Shown piece by piece: positions 17,349 to 26,355 of a stretch of DNA of 64,000 bases. The notes below the pieces were generated by a model that had not been told where the DNA came from, searched no databases, and saw only the letters and a program-made list of their open reading frames with translations. Where the stretch lies: contig NZ_CP025113.1 of assembly GCF_002831585.1 (NCBI RefSeq), forward strand, positions 2,108,001-2,172,000. Direction: 5' to 3'. The stretch comes from Bradyrhizobium sp. SK17 (GTDB lineage Bacteria; Pseudomonadota; Alphaproteobacteria; Rhizobiales; Xanthobacteraceae). Numbering within the stretch: position 1 is the first letter of the stretch; each line of letters opens with the position of its first letter. Both the position numbers and the translations under genes were made by a program.

Positions 17349-20300
17349 CTAATGCGCCTCGTCCCAATTGTTCGCGGCTCTCGCATCGACCTGCAACGGA
17401 AGCGACAGGAGCACGGCCGGGAACGGCGCGTCCTGCATCACCTTCTGCACCACCGGCAGTGTCGCCGCGACCTCGTTGTCGGGCACCTCGAAGATCAGTT
17501 CGTCATGCACCTGCAACAGCATCTGCGCCGAGAGCTTCTTCTCGGCGAGCGCGTCCTCGACCCGGATCATGGCGCGGCGGATGATGTCGGCCGCGGTGCC
17601 CTGCAAGCGCGCGTTGATCGCGGCGCGTTCGTTGAACGCGCGCACCGAGGCGTTGGAGGCCTTGATGTCGGGGTAGTACATCTTACGGCCGAACAGCGTC
17701 GTCACATAGCCGTTGCGGCGGCAGAAATCCTTGGTCTCGTCCATATAGGCGCGGATGCCGGGGAAGCGCTCGAAGTATTTCTTGATGTAGGCCGAGGCTT
17801 CCTCGCGCGCGATGCCGAGCTGGTTGGCGAGGCCGAACGCCGAGATGCCGTAGATGATGCCGAAGTTGATCGCCTTGGCGCGGCGGCGCACCTCGCTCGG
17901 CATGTCCTTGATCGGCACGCCGAACATCTCCGATGCTGTCATCGCGTGAATGTCGAGCCCGTCGCGGAACGCCTGGCGCAACACCGGCACGTCGGCGATC
18001 TCGGCGAGCAGCCGCAATTCGATCTGGGAGTAATCGGCCGACACCAGCTTGTGGCCCGGCGTCGCGATGAAGGCGCGCCGGATCTTGCGGCCATCCTCGG
18101 TGCGCACCGGGATGTTCTGCAAGTTCGGCTCGTTCGACGACAGCCGTCCCGTGGTGGTCGCGGCCAGCGCGTAGGTGGTGTGGACGCGATGGGTCTGCGG
18201 ATTGACATAGGTTGGCAGCGCATCGGTGTAGGTCGATTTCAGCTTCGAGACCTGGCGCCACTCCAGGATCTTCTTCGGGAATTCGTGGCCCTGCTCGGCG
18301 AGATCGTCGAGCACCTGTGCGGTGGTCGACCACGCGCCGGTCTTGGTCTTGGTGCCGCCGGGCAATCCCATCTTGCCGAAGATGATGTCGCCGATTTGTT
18401 TGGGGCTGCCGACATTGACCGGCTCGCCGGCGATCTCCTGGATCTCGGCCTCGACGCGCGCCGCGGTCTGCGCGAAATCGCCCGAGAGGCGCGAGAGGAC
18501 CTGGCGATCGATCGAGATGCCGCGGCGCTCCATCCGCGCCAGCACCGACACCAGCGGCCGCTCCAGCGTCTCGTAGACAGTGGTCATCCGCTCGGCGACG
18601 AGGCGGGGCTTCAGCACGCGCCACAGCCGCAGGATCACGTCGGCGCTTTCGGCGGCGTATTCGGTCGCCTTGTCGATCGTGACCTGGTCGAAGGTCAGCT
18701 TGCCCTTGCCGCTGCCGACGAGGCCGCCGTAATTGACGACGGCATGGCCGAACCAGCGTTCGGCGAGCTGTTCCAGCGCGTGCGAGCCGCGGCCGGCATC
18801 GAGCGCATAGGACATCAGCTGCGCATCGTCGATGTTGCGCAGCGTGATGCCGTGCTGCGCCAGCGTCACCGACGTGAACTTGACGTTGAAGCCGACCTTC
18901 TGGATGCCTGCGGACTCCAGCAGCGGCTTCAGCGCCGTCAGCACGTCGGCGGTCTTGATCTGGCCGGGCGCGAGGCCGGCGTCGAACAGGCCCGCGCCGC
19001 CGCCGGCCTCCCGGTGGCCGAGCGGCACGTAGCAGGCGTCGTTGGGCGCCACCGCGAGCGCCAGTCCCGCGAGCTCGGCCTGCATCGGGTCGATCGATTC
19101 CGACATCGCCTCGATCGCGAGATAGCCGGCGTCATGCGCGCGGGCGATCAAGGCGTTGAGCTGGTCGAGGCTACTGATCGCCTGATACGCCTTGCGATCG
19201 AAGCCGGTCTTGCGGATCGCTTCGCCGCGGGCCTCGGCCAGCGCGGCCGGCGTGCCCTTCAGGCTGGAGTTCTTGTCGTCGCGCGCACCGGTCGGCTTGG
19301 CTCTCGCGGCCGGTGCCGCGGCCGATGCGGGTGCATCGCCTTGTGCCGGCGTGACATCCGACGGCGGCAGCGGCGAGAACACACTGGCGCCGCTCTTGTT
19401 GCCGGGATCGGCGTCGACGTTGGCCGGGTCGATCTGCGCGTAGTCGGCGACGCGGCGGGTGAGGGTGGAGAACTCCATCGCCTTGAGGAAGGCGACCAGC
19501 TTGCGCGCGTCGGGCTCGTGCACCGCGAGGTCGTCGAGCGGCACCTCGAGGTCGACCTTGTCGTCGAGCAGCACGAGCTGGCGCGAGATGCGCGCCTTCT
19601 CGGCATTCTCCAGCAGCGCCTCGCGCCGCTTCGGCTGCTTGATCTCGCCGGCGCGGAACAGCAGTTGATCGAGGTCGCCATATTCGATGATCAGCTGTGC
19701 GGCGGTCTTGACGCCGATGCCGGGCACGCCGGGCACGTTGTCGGTGGAATCGCCGGCCAGCGCTTGCACCTCGACCACCTTCTCCGGCGGCACGCCGAAC
19801 TTCTCGATCACCTCGTCGCGGCCGATGCGGCGATCCTTCATGGTGTCGTACATCAAGACCTTGTCGGAGACGAGCTGCATCAGGTCCTTGTCGGAGGAGA
19901 CGATGGTCGTCGATGCGCCGCGCTCGCTGGCGAGCCGCGCATAGGTCGCGATCAGATCGTCGGCCTCGAAGCCGACCTGTTCGAGACAGGGCAGGTCGAA
20001 GGCGCGCACCGCCTCGCGGATCAGCGCGAATTGCGGGATCAGATCGTCCGGCGCCGGCGGCCGGTGCGCCTTGTAATCCGGATAGAGCTTGTTGCGGAAG
20101 GTGATCTCGGACTTGTCGAAGATGATCGCGAGATGAGTCGGCCGGTTGTCCTCCGGCATGTCGCGCAAGAGCTTCCACAGCATGTTGCAGAAGCCGAGCA
20201 CGGCGTTGACCTGCAAGCCGTCGGACTTGCGGTTGAGCGGCGGCAGCGCGTGATAGGCGCGGAAGATGTAGCCCGAGCCGTCGACCAGAAAGATATGGTC

Positions 20301-20411
20301 GCCCTTGGCCGCCGGCTTGCTCGCAACCGGCTTGGCAGCGGCGGGTTTGGCGGTCTTCGGAGCGGGCTTTTCAGCTGGCTTGGCGGGGTCTTTGGAGGCT
20401 GTTTTCGGCAT
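17349..20411 (-). CDS. polA: DNA polymerase I
   Basis: A 1020-residue repair and replication polymerase. After a Lys/Pro/Ala-rich N-terminal extension (about 1-35) comes the 5'-3' exonuclease (IFLVDGSGYIFRAYHALPPL onward). A 3'-5' exonuclease-like domain follows at about 410-600, then the polymerase with motif A (VSADYSQIELRLLAEI), motif B (RRAKAINFGIIYG) and motif C (QVHDELIFEVP), all intact. The proofreading residues look lost: the DxE position reads IEAMSES, the KYDR region reads KFTS, and YAAED reads YAAES. The domain is therefore probably structural only. Confidence 0.96.
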   Translation of the reverse strand: MPKTASKDPAKPAEKPAPKTAKPAAAKPVASKPAAKGDHIFLVDGSGYIFRAYHALPPLNRKSDGLQVNAVLGFCNMLWKLLRDMPEDNRPTHLAIIFDKSEITFRNKLYPDYKAHRPPAPDDLIPQFALIREAVRAFDLPCLEQVGFEADDLIATYARLASERGASTTIVSSDKDLMQLVSDKVLMYDTMKDRRIGRDEVIEKFGVPPEKVVEVQALAGDSTDNVPGVPGIGVKTAAQLIIEYGDLDQLLFRAGEIKQPKRREALLENAEKARISRQLVLLDDKVDLEVPLDDLAVHEPDARKLVAFLKAMEFSTLTRRVADYAQIDPANVDADPGNKSGASVFSPLPPSDVTPAQGDAPASAAAPAARAKPTGARDDKNSSLKGTPAALAEARGEAIRKTGFDRKAYQAISSLDQLNALIARAHDAGYLAIEAMSESIDPMQAELAGLALAVAPNDACYVPLGHREAGGGAGLFDAGLAPGQIKTADVLTALKPLLESAGIQKVGFNVKFTSVTLAQHGITLRNIDDAQLMSYALDAGRGSHALEQLAERWFGHAVVNYGGLVGSGKGKLTFDQVTIDKATEYAAESADVILRLWRVLKPRLVAERMTTVYETLERPLVSVLARMERRGISIDRQVLSRLSGDFAQTAARVEAEIQEIAGEPVNVGSPKQIGDIIFGKMGLPGGTKTKTGAWSTTAQVLDDLAEQGHEFPKKILEWRQVSKLKSTYTDALPTYVNPQTHRVHTTYALAATTTGRLSSNEPNLQNIPVRTEDGRKIRRAFIATPGHKLVSADYSQIELRLLAEIADVPVLRQAFRDGLDIHAMTASEMFGVPIKDMPSEVRRRAKAINFGIIYGISAFGLANQLGIAREEASAYIKKYFERFPGIRAYMDETKDFCRRNGYVTTLFGRKMYYPDIKASNASVRAFNERAAINARLQGTAADIIRRAMIRVEDALAEKKLSAQMLLQVHDELIFEVPDNEVAATLPVVQKVMQDAPFPAVLLSLPLQVDARAANNWDEAH

Positions 20412-20486
20412 GGCCGAAACTTAGGGATTTTTGCGCGAATTGACAGCCTGTGCGTCGTAGAATCCGCTCTTGCCACACAAGCAATT

Positions 20487-20608
20487 GTCGTCCCGGCGAA
20501 GGCCGGGACCCATAACCACAAATGATTGTTGCTTGATCTCGCTGTGGCCCCAGCCTCATCCAAACCCGCGCAGTCGTGGTTATGGGTCCCGGCCTTCGCC
20601 GGGACGAC
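20487..20608. repeat. Short gene-less Group B element (inverted palindrome pair)
   Basis: Left copy 20487-20519 and right copy 20576-20608 are perfect inverted repeats of a 33-base unit: hairpin GTCGTCCCGGCGAAGGCCGG plus CCATAACCAC pointing inward. The 56-base centre has no reading frame. The layout matches the ends of the GIY-YIG unit at 12958-13357, as expected for a non-autonomous derivative. It lies between polA and the response regulator gene. Confidence 0.8.
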
Positions 20609-20629
20609 GATCAACTCGGGACGCCGCCG

Positions 20630-21367
20630 TTACGCCTTGTCGCCGGTCGGCGAGAACAGGTAGCCGCCGCCGCGGATGGTGCGGATCACCGAGGGCTTGG
20701 TCGGATCGAACTCGATCTTGCGGCGGATGCGCATGATGCGGAGGTCGACGGCGCGGTCGAAGGCTTCGGCGTCGCGGGCATTGGCGAGTTCCAAGAGCCG
20801 CTCGCGCGACAGCACGCGCTTCGGGTTGGCCGCGAACACCTTCAGCAGGCCGAATTCGGAAGCGGTCAGCGGATGCTCGTTGCCTTCGTCGTCGCGCAGC
20901 GCCTGGGCCTCCAGATCGAGCCATTTGGTGCCGAACCGCACCAATTGCTCCTTTTCAGCCTTGCCGCTCGCCGGTTCCGTCGCGGCGGTCTTGGCCGGCC
21001 CGCTCCGCCGCAGCACCGAGCGGATCCGCGCCATCAACTCGCGCAATTCGCAGGGCTTGGCGACATAATCGTCGGCGCCGAGCTCCAGGCCGACCACCCG
21101 GTCGATCGGGCTGGCAGTAGCTGTCAGCATGATGACGGGGACGTTGATCTTGCTCTTGAGGTCGCGGATGATCGAGAGCCCGTCTTCCTCGGGCATGTTG
21201 AGGTCGAGCACCACGAGATCGGGCGTGCTGCTCTCGATCTCCTTGCGCAGGCTCTTGCCGCCGTCGCACAGCGTCACGCCGAAGCCATGCATCTTGAGAT
21301 AGTCGCCGACCATCTCGCGGGCCGGCGCCTCGTCATCGACGATGAAGATATGCGGGTTCTGGCTCAT
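20630..21367 (-). CDS. OmpR-family response regulator of the TRAP-binding-protein operon
   Basis: A 245-residue regulator: receiver domain with Asp55 as phosphate acceptor (LVVLDLNMPEEDG) and Lys in YVAKPCE, then a winged-helix DNA-binding domain ending RTIRGGGYLFSP. The ATG at 21367 overlaps the stop of the upstream hybrid kinase by four bases. A longer frame continues upstream but is antiparallel shadow of the kinase. As the last gene of a four-gene operon, it is the expected transcriptional output of the pathway. Confidence 0.92.
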   Translation of the reverse strand: MSQNPHIFIVDDEAPAREMVGDYLKMHGFGVTLCDGGKSLRKEIESSTPDLVVLDLNMPEEDGLSIIRDLKSKINVPVIMLTATASPIDRVVGLELGADDYVAKPCELRELMARIRSVLRRSGPAKTAATEPASGKAEKEQLVRFGTKWLDLEAQALRDDEGNEHPLTASEFGLLKVFAANPKRVLSRERLLELANARDAEAFDRAVDLRIMRIRRKIEFDPTKPSVIRTIRGGGYLFSPTGDKA

Positions 21368-23112
21368 GATGTCTCTGTCGCCGGCAGTGTAACCGTAAAG
21401 GTCGAGCCCTGTCCGGGGCCGGGGCTCTGGGCGGTCACATGGCCGCCATGCATGTCGATGATGCGCTTGACGATCGAAAGGCCGAGCCCGGTCGAGCTCT
21501 CGCCCGCGGTCGGCTTGGCCGACAGCCGCTGGAACCGGCCGAACAGCCGGCTGAGATCTTCCGGGCTGAGGCCGGGACCCTGGTCGGCGATGCGGATCAC
21601 GGTGTCCTCGCCCTCGTGACTGACCCCAACCGTGATCTTGCCGCCGATCGGCGAATATTTGATGGCGTTGCTGACCAGATTGTCGATCGCCTCGCGGATC
21701 CGGTCGGCGTCGCACATCGTGACGAAATGCTGCGGCCCGGAGACCGAGATGCTCTGCTGCTTGTTGACGGCCGAGGGCAGATTGGCCTCGGTGACCTCGT
21801 TGACCAAAGCTGCGACATCGACCGGCTCGCGGCGGATCGTGATGTCGAAGGCATCCGCCATCGCATCCGAGATCAAATGATCGACCATCGAGGTCAGCCG
21901 CTTGGTGGCGTCGCGGATGTGCTCGACCTGGGCGGTGACGTTCTCCTTTGGCGAGCCGGCGCCGATCAGTTCGGTCAGCATCTCGGTGCGGCCGAGGATG
22001 ACGCCGAGCGGATTCTTCAAGTCGTGGGCGACGGTGCCGAGGATCTCGTTCTTGAAGCCGTTGGCGCGCTGCAAACGCAGCCATTGCGCCGACAGCCGCC
22101 GGTTGGCCTGCATCAGCGCGCGGGTGCGCTGTACGACGCGGTCCTCGAGCTGGGTGTTGGCCTCGTGCAACTGCTGGTACAGGATCACGTTGTCGAACGC
22201 GATCGACAGCCGGCTGGAGAAGATCTCGACCAGCGCGCGGTCGGTATCGGAAAGCTGGCGCTCGGCCTGCAACAGCACCACCACCTCGCGGCCAGAGCCG
22301 GTGCGCGAATAGAGCACGCTGCGATGGTCGGCGAACTCGTTCTTGCGGCGTTGGAAGGCTTCCTCGACCATGTGGCGGAGATCGGCATCGAGCGCCCGCG
22401 ACGAGGTGGTGCCGATGAAGCGGCTGTAGCAGCCCGAGCAGGCCAGCACCGAGAAGTCGCAGGCGGCCGCGTTGCCGTCGTCGCGCAGCACCAGGATGCC
22501 GGCGCAATCGACATTGAGCAGCGAGGCGAGCTGGGTCAGCACGCCCTCGGCGAGTCGCTGCATCGACTTGAAATCGTACAGCGTCGAGGCGGCATCGATG
22601 ATGATCTCGAGCCCGCGCCTGGTCTGCACCATGCGCTCGAGCTGCTGGTAGCTGCGCAGCGCCGCGGTCAGCGAGGTGAACAGCTTGTCGGCGGTGAGCT
22701 CGGTCTTCGCCTTGTAGTCGTTGATGTCATACTGCACGATGACGCGGCGCTCCGGCGCCTGGCCGGGCTGGCCGGTGCGCAGGATGATGCGGACGGTCTC
22801 GTTCCTGATCTCGTTGCGGATGTACTCGACGAGCTCGAGGCCGGCGACGTCGGTCTCCATGATGACGTCGAGCAGCACCGCCGCGATGTCGGGATTGTCC
22901 CGCATCAGCGTGCGGCCTTCGGCCGCAGAGTAGGCCGAGAGGATCTCCAGCGTCGCACCGTTCAGGTTGTAGTCGCTGAGCGCGAAACGGGTGCCTTCAT
23001 GGACGGCGTGATCGTCGTCGATCACGGCGATCTTCCATTTTCGTACCGGCGAATCCTCCGGGGGGCTCTCGGTGTCGTCGATCAGTTGGAGGACATCGTC
23101 CTGTTCGGCCAT
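21364..23112 (-). CDS. Hybrid sensor: receiver, DUF3369, histidine kinase
   Basis: A 582-residue soluble protein. An N-terminal receiver (about 25-140) has Asp82 in LLDVIME. It is followed by a DUF3369 region (about 150-310), a coiled-coil linker (320-350), a dimerisation domain with His363 (GTVAHDLKNPL) and a C-terminal ATPase domain (ADQGPGLS; GLGLSIVKR). No transmembrane segment is visible. The receiver preceding the kinase suggests it takes phosphate or allosteric input from the membrane kinase encoded immediately upstream (31-base gene overlap) and phosphorylates the downstream regulator. Confidence 0.88.
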   Translation of the reverse strand: MAEQDDVLQLIDDTESPPEDSPVRKWKIAVIDDDHAVHEGTRFALSDYNLNGATLEILSAYSAAEGRTLMRDNPDIAAVLLDVIMETDVAGLELVEYIRNEIRNETVRIILRTGQPGQAPERRVIVQYDINDYKAKTELTADKLFTSLTAALRSYQQLERMVQTRRGLEIIIDAASTLYDFKSMQRLAEGVLTQLASLLNVDCAGILVLRDDGNAAACDFSVLACSGCYSRFIGTTSSRALDADLRHMVEEAFQRRKNEFADHRSVLYSRTGSGREVVVLLQAERQLSDTDRALVEIFSSRLSIAFDNVILYQQLHEANTQLEDRVVQRTRALMQANRRLSAQWLRLQRANGFKNEILGTVAHDLKNPLGVILGRTEMLTELIGAGSPKENVTAQVEHIRDATKRLTSMVDHLISDAMADAFDITIRREPVDVAALVNEVTEANLPSAVNKQQSISVSGPQHFVTMCDADRIREAIDNLVSNAIKYSPIGGKITVGVSHEGEDTVIRIADQGPGLSPEDLSRLFGRFQRLSAKPTAGESSTGLGLSIVKRIIDMHGGHVTAQSPGPGQGSTFTVTLPATETS

Positions 23113-25175
23113 TGACTGGTTCCGTCGGCTGCTGCGTCAGTGATCGTGGGCTCGCCCTTGGCAGCCCCCTTGGCGATCCTGGGCATGATAATGCGAAAAG
23201 TGGTGCCTTGTCCTACCCTTGACTCCAGCATCATGCGTCCGCCGAGCTGCTGGGTGACCAGGTTATAGACGATGTGGAGGCCGAGGCCCGTACCACCTTC
23301 GTTGCGGCGCGTCGTGAAGAACGGGTCGAACGCCTGCCGCTGCACGTCCGGGGTCATGCCGGCGCCGTTGTCGGCGAAGATGATCTCGACATCGTCGGCG
23401 CCGCGCCCGCGTGCCGAGATCGTGATGGTGCCGGAGCGGCCGTCGGCGAAGGCATGATTGACGGCGTTGAGGAAAAGATTGGTTAAGATCTGCCCATAGG
23501 CACCGGGATAGCCGTCGATCAGCAATCCCTCGGGCACATCGACGGCCAGCGTGATGGCGGCCCGCTTCAACACCGGGCGCAGGCTCGCCACGATCTGGTC
23601 GGTGGCTTCGCTCAGGCCGAACTGGCGGCGCTCGGCATGCGAGCGATCGACCGCGACCTGCTTGAACGACTGGATCAGCTCGCCGGCGCGTTGCAGATTG
23701 GCGACCAGCTGCTGCGAGGCGTCGCGCGAGTTGCGGACGAATTCATCGAGCTTGGAACGCCGCAGCGGCTCGGTCTTCAGGTCGCTCTCGAACATCTCGG
23801 CACGACGGGCGAAGCTCGATGCGACGGTCAGGCTGATGCCGATCGGATTGTTGACCTCGTGGGCGACGCCGGCGACCAGGCCACCGAGCGCGGCGAGGCG
23901 CTCGGCATCGATCAGGTTCTGCTGCGCGGTGTTGAGCTCGAGCAAAGCGCTCTCGGCCTTCTCCTTGGCCGCACGCAGCTCGTCCTCGGTCTTGCGCTTG
24001 GCGATCGCATTCTCGCGGAACACCTCGACCGCGCGCGCCATCGCGCCGACCTCGTCCTTGGTGGAGGTGCCCTGCACCGGCCGGTCGAGGTCTCCCGAGG
24101 TGATCGCGCGCATCGCGGCCAGGATCTGCGCCAGCGGCAGCCGGATCGACAGCGCGATCATGACGCCGGCGGACATGATGATGCCGAGGAAGATCACGGC
24201 GATCGATAGCACCCGCCGCGAGATCGACGACAGCGTCTTGTCGAAGGTCTCCTGCGCCTTCTGCTCGCGCTGGCGCATCTTCACCGAGAGATCGTCGATC
24301 GCCCCGATCGCGTCCGCCTGGCTGGCGTCGATCGAGTTGCGCAACAGGTCGGTGCGGCTGGTGAGCTGTTCGCTCAGCCTGCCGAGCCCGTCGCGCAGCT
24401 CGCCGGTCTTGACCTTGAGCCGCGCCAGCGCCATGCGCTGCAAATCGTTCTCGGCCAGATCGGTCATCACCGGGATCGTCTTCTCGATCGTATCGATGTT
24501 GCGGCGGGCTTCCTCGGCCGACGAGGAGGCCAGCGATAGATAATAGGCGTTGGCGGCGACCAGGAGCGAGGTGAACGCCTCGCGCGATTTGCCGAGCGCC
24601 GGCCAGATCAGGGCATCGCGATGCCCGGTCGCGCCCTCGATGATCGAATAGAGCCCGGCCATGTCCTTGGTCGGCGTCAGCACCTGTTCGTCATAGGTCT
24701 TGGAGATCTTGGTTTGCAGCGTGCGCAGCTCGCCGAAGCCGTCGAGGAAGCGGCTGGTGACGCGTTCCAGTTGCTCGACCGAGCCCGACAGCATCGGATC
24801 GGTCGAGGCCCGGTTGGTCAGCGTGCCGAGCACGGCCTCGCGCAGCAGCAGGATTTCCGCGAACAGGTCCGGGCTCGGCTGGTTGATGTAGCGATGGATC
24901 AGGTTTTGCAGCCGGCTGGTCTCGCTCTCGAGCCTGGCCAGGATCTTGTCGGATTCCCGCACCTGGCGGACATCGTCCCAGGCCGAGCCGAGCACTTTCG
25001 AGCCGTTCCAGATCAGCACCGCGAGCACGATCACGACCGCGGAGTTGAGCAGCGCGATCGAGAGGATGCGCCAGCGGATCGGGACTGCCCGCAGCAGCTG
25101 GACGATACGGAAACGGCCCTGCGGCCCAAGCGCCGCCGGCCGTCGCATCGTCCCGTCCTGTTGCGGTGCGGCCAA
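23082..25175 (-). CDS. Membrane sensor histidine kinase
   Basis: A 697-residue kinase with transmembrane helices at about 36-57 and 323-344. Between them is a helical periplasmic domain of about 265 residues, resembling TorS-type four-helix sensors. HAMP at 345-395, a coiled coil and a DctB/HK4-type kinase core with His439 (GVAHEVNNPIG) and ATPase boxes (DNGAGM, GGTGLGLHIVYN) follow. TTG at 25175, nine bases after GGAG, is the probable start; an ATG lies nine codons on. It starts seven bases after the TRAP-type binding protein gene, so that protein is the likely ligand-binding partner of the periplasmic domain. Confidence 0.88.
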   Translation of the reverse strand: MAAPQQDGTMRRPAALGPQGRFRIVQLLRAVPIRWRILSIALLNSAVVIVLAVLIWNGSKVLGSAWDDVRQVRESDKILARLESETSRLQNLIHRYINQPSPDLFAEILLLREAVLGTLTNRASTDPMLSGSVEQLERVTSRFLDGFGELRTLQTKISKTYDEQVLTPTKDMAGLYSIIEGATGHRDALIWPALGKSREAFTSLLVAANAYYLSLASSSAEEARRNIDTIEKTIPVMTDLAENDLQRMALARLKVKTGELRDGLGRLSEQLTSRTDLLRNSIDASQADAIGAIDDLSVKMRQREQKAQETFDKTLSSISRRVLSIAVIFLGIIMSAGVMIALSIRLPLAQILAAMRAITSGDLDRPVQGTSTKDEVGAMARAVEVFRENAIAKRKTEDELRAAKEKAESALLELNTAQQNLIDAERLAALGGLVAGVAHEVNNPIGISLTVASSFARRAEMFESDLKTEPLRRSKLDEFVRNSRDASQQLVANLQRAGELIQSFKQVAVDRSHAERRQFGLSEATDQIVASLRPVLKRAAITLAVDVPEGLLIDGYPGAYGQILTNLFLNAVNHAFADGRSGTITISARGRGADDVEIIFADNGAGMTPDVQRQAFDPFFTTRRNEGGTGLGLHIVYNLVTQQLGGRMMLESRVGQGTTFRIIMPRIAKGAAKGEPTITDAAADGTSQWPNRTMSSN

Positions 25176-25182
25176 GATCCGG

Positions 25183-26172
25183 TCACTCCATGCTGCGGAT
25201 GCGTTCGATCAGCGCGGCCATCGCGGGATCGCGCTCGGCCTTGGCATAGACGCCGGCCATCGCCGCCTCGAACGGCCTGCGATCGAAGTCGCTCACGATC
25301 GTGACGCCGGCCTGCTCCGCTTGCCGCTGCGAGCGCTCCTCGAGTTCGCGCCATCTGTCGCGCATATAGAGGCTGGAACGCTGCGCGGCCTCGCGGAAGA
25401 TGGTCTGCTCCTCCGGCGAGAGGCTCGCCCACGCCTTGCTCGACATCACCAGCACGTCCGGGCTGACGGTGTGCCGGGTCAGCGTGTAGTAGCCGGCGTG
25501 CTGGTAGTGACCGGTGGTGACGAAGGACGGCCAGTTGTTCTCCGCGCCGTCGATCAGCTTGTTGGTGAGCCCGGTCAGCACCTGGCCGTAGGGCATTTCG
25601 ACCGGCTCGGCGCCGAGCGCGCGGATCATGTCCGACATCTGTTCTGATTGCTGCACGCGCAAACGCAACCCCTTGAGGTCATCGAGCGAACGCACCGGGC
25701 GGACGCTGTTGTAGACCGAGCGGGCGCCGGAATCGTAGAAGGCCAGTCCGACGAAGCCGTGGCCCTCGAAACCGGCCAGGATCTCGCTGCCGATCGGCCC
25801 ATCCAGCACATGTTGCAGGTGTTCGCGCGATCGAAACAGGAACGGCATCGCCAGCACGTTCACGGCGGGCACCTTGGTCCCGATCAGCGCGACATTGGTC
25901 CGGTTCAGATCGATGGCACCGGCCCGGGTCTGCTCCAGCGTCTCCTTCTCCTCGCCGAGCTGGCGGGAATGGAACACCACGATCCGGTGCCGGCCGGCAG
26001 TGCGCTCGGCGATCAGGCGGCCCATGAAATCCAGCGCCTGGACGGTCGGATAGTCCTCGTTCTGGGTATCGGCGGTGCGGAATTCACGCGCAGCCGCGCC
26101 CGTCGAAACCGCTGCCCACAACAGCGCGACGGCAAGCGTCATGGTCCGCGAGAGTCCGGCGCGGCGGTACAC
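25183..26172 (-). CDS. TRAP-type DctP-family periplasmic binding protein
   Basis: A 329-residue exported protein: signal peptide to about residue 28 (TMTLAVALLWAAVSTGAAA), then a DctP fold. Family marks include LRVQQSEQM with the conserved carboxylate-binding Arg, and the GAENNWPSF region. GTG at 26172 is preceded by GGGGAA. No TRAP membrane subunits (DctQ, DctM) are nearby; instead it heads an operon of two kinases and a response regulator. The inferred role is presenting an organic-acid-type ligand to the membrane kinase rather than transport. Confidence 0.88.
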   Translation of the reverse strand: MYRRAGLSRTMTLAVALLWAAVSTGAAAREFRTADTQNEDYPTVQALDFMGRLIAERTAGRHRIVVFHSRQLGEEKETLEQTRAGAIDLNRTNVALIGTKVPAVNVLAMPFLFRSREHLQHVLDGPIGSEILAGFEGHGFVGLAFYDSGARSVYNSVRPVRSLDDLKGLRLRVQQSEQMSDMIRALGAEPVEMPYGQVLTGLTNKLIDGAENNWPSFVTTGHYQHAGYYTLTRHTVSPDVLVMSSKAWASLSPEEQTIFREAAQRSSLYMRDRWRELEERSQRQAEQAGVTIVSDFDRRPFEAAMAGVYAKAERDPAMAALIERIRSME

Positions 26173-26355
26173 AGGCTACAATTCCCCTTGTGGTTTGTGT
26201 CCAGGGCGGGCGGAAAAGGTTCAACGGTTTTTAGCAGAACCGTGCAGCTTCGCCCATCGGGCAATCGTTAAATCCGTCATGCAACCTGCGGTGTCGATTG
26301 AATCTGCGGTTGTGGCGCTTTAAGACGACGTGTTGGCATCCGGGAACGGCTGGTC

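Noticed and set aside
17283..20525. A 1080-codon open frame on the plus strand opposite polA
   Set aside because: It is the antisense shadow of a highly conserved gene in GC-rich DNA. Its translation is low-complexity, rich in Arg, Gly, His and Asp, and has no domain.
20630..22507. A 625-residue reading of the response regulator with a long N-terminal extension
   Set aside because: The extension overlaps the hybrid kinase in another frame and is Arg-rich nonsense; the ATG at 21367 gives the exact family start with a 4-base overlap.
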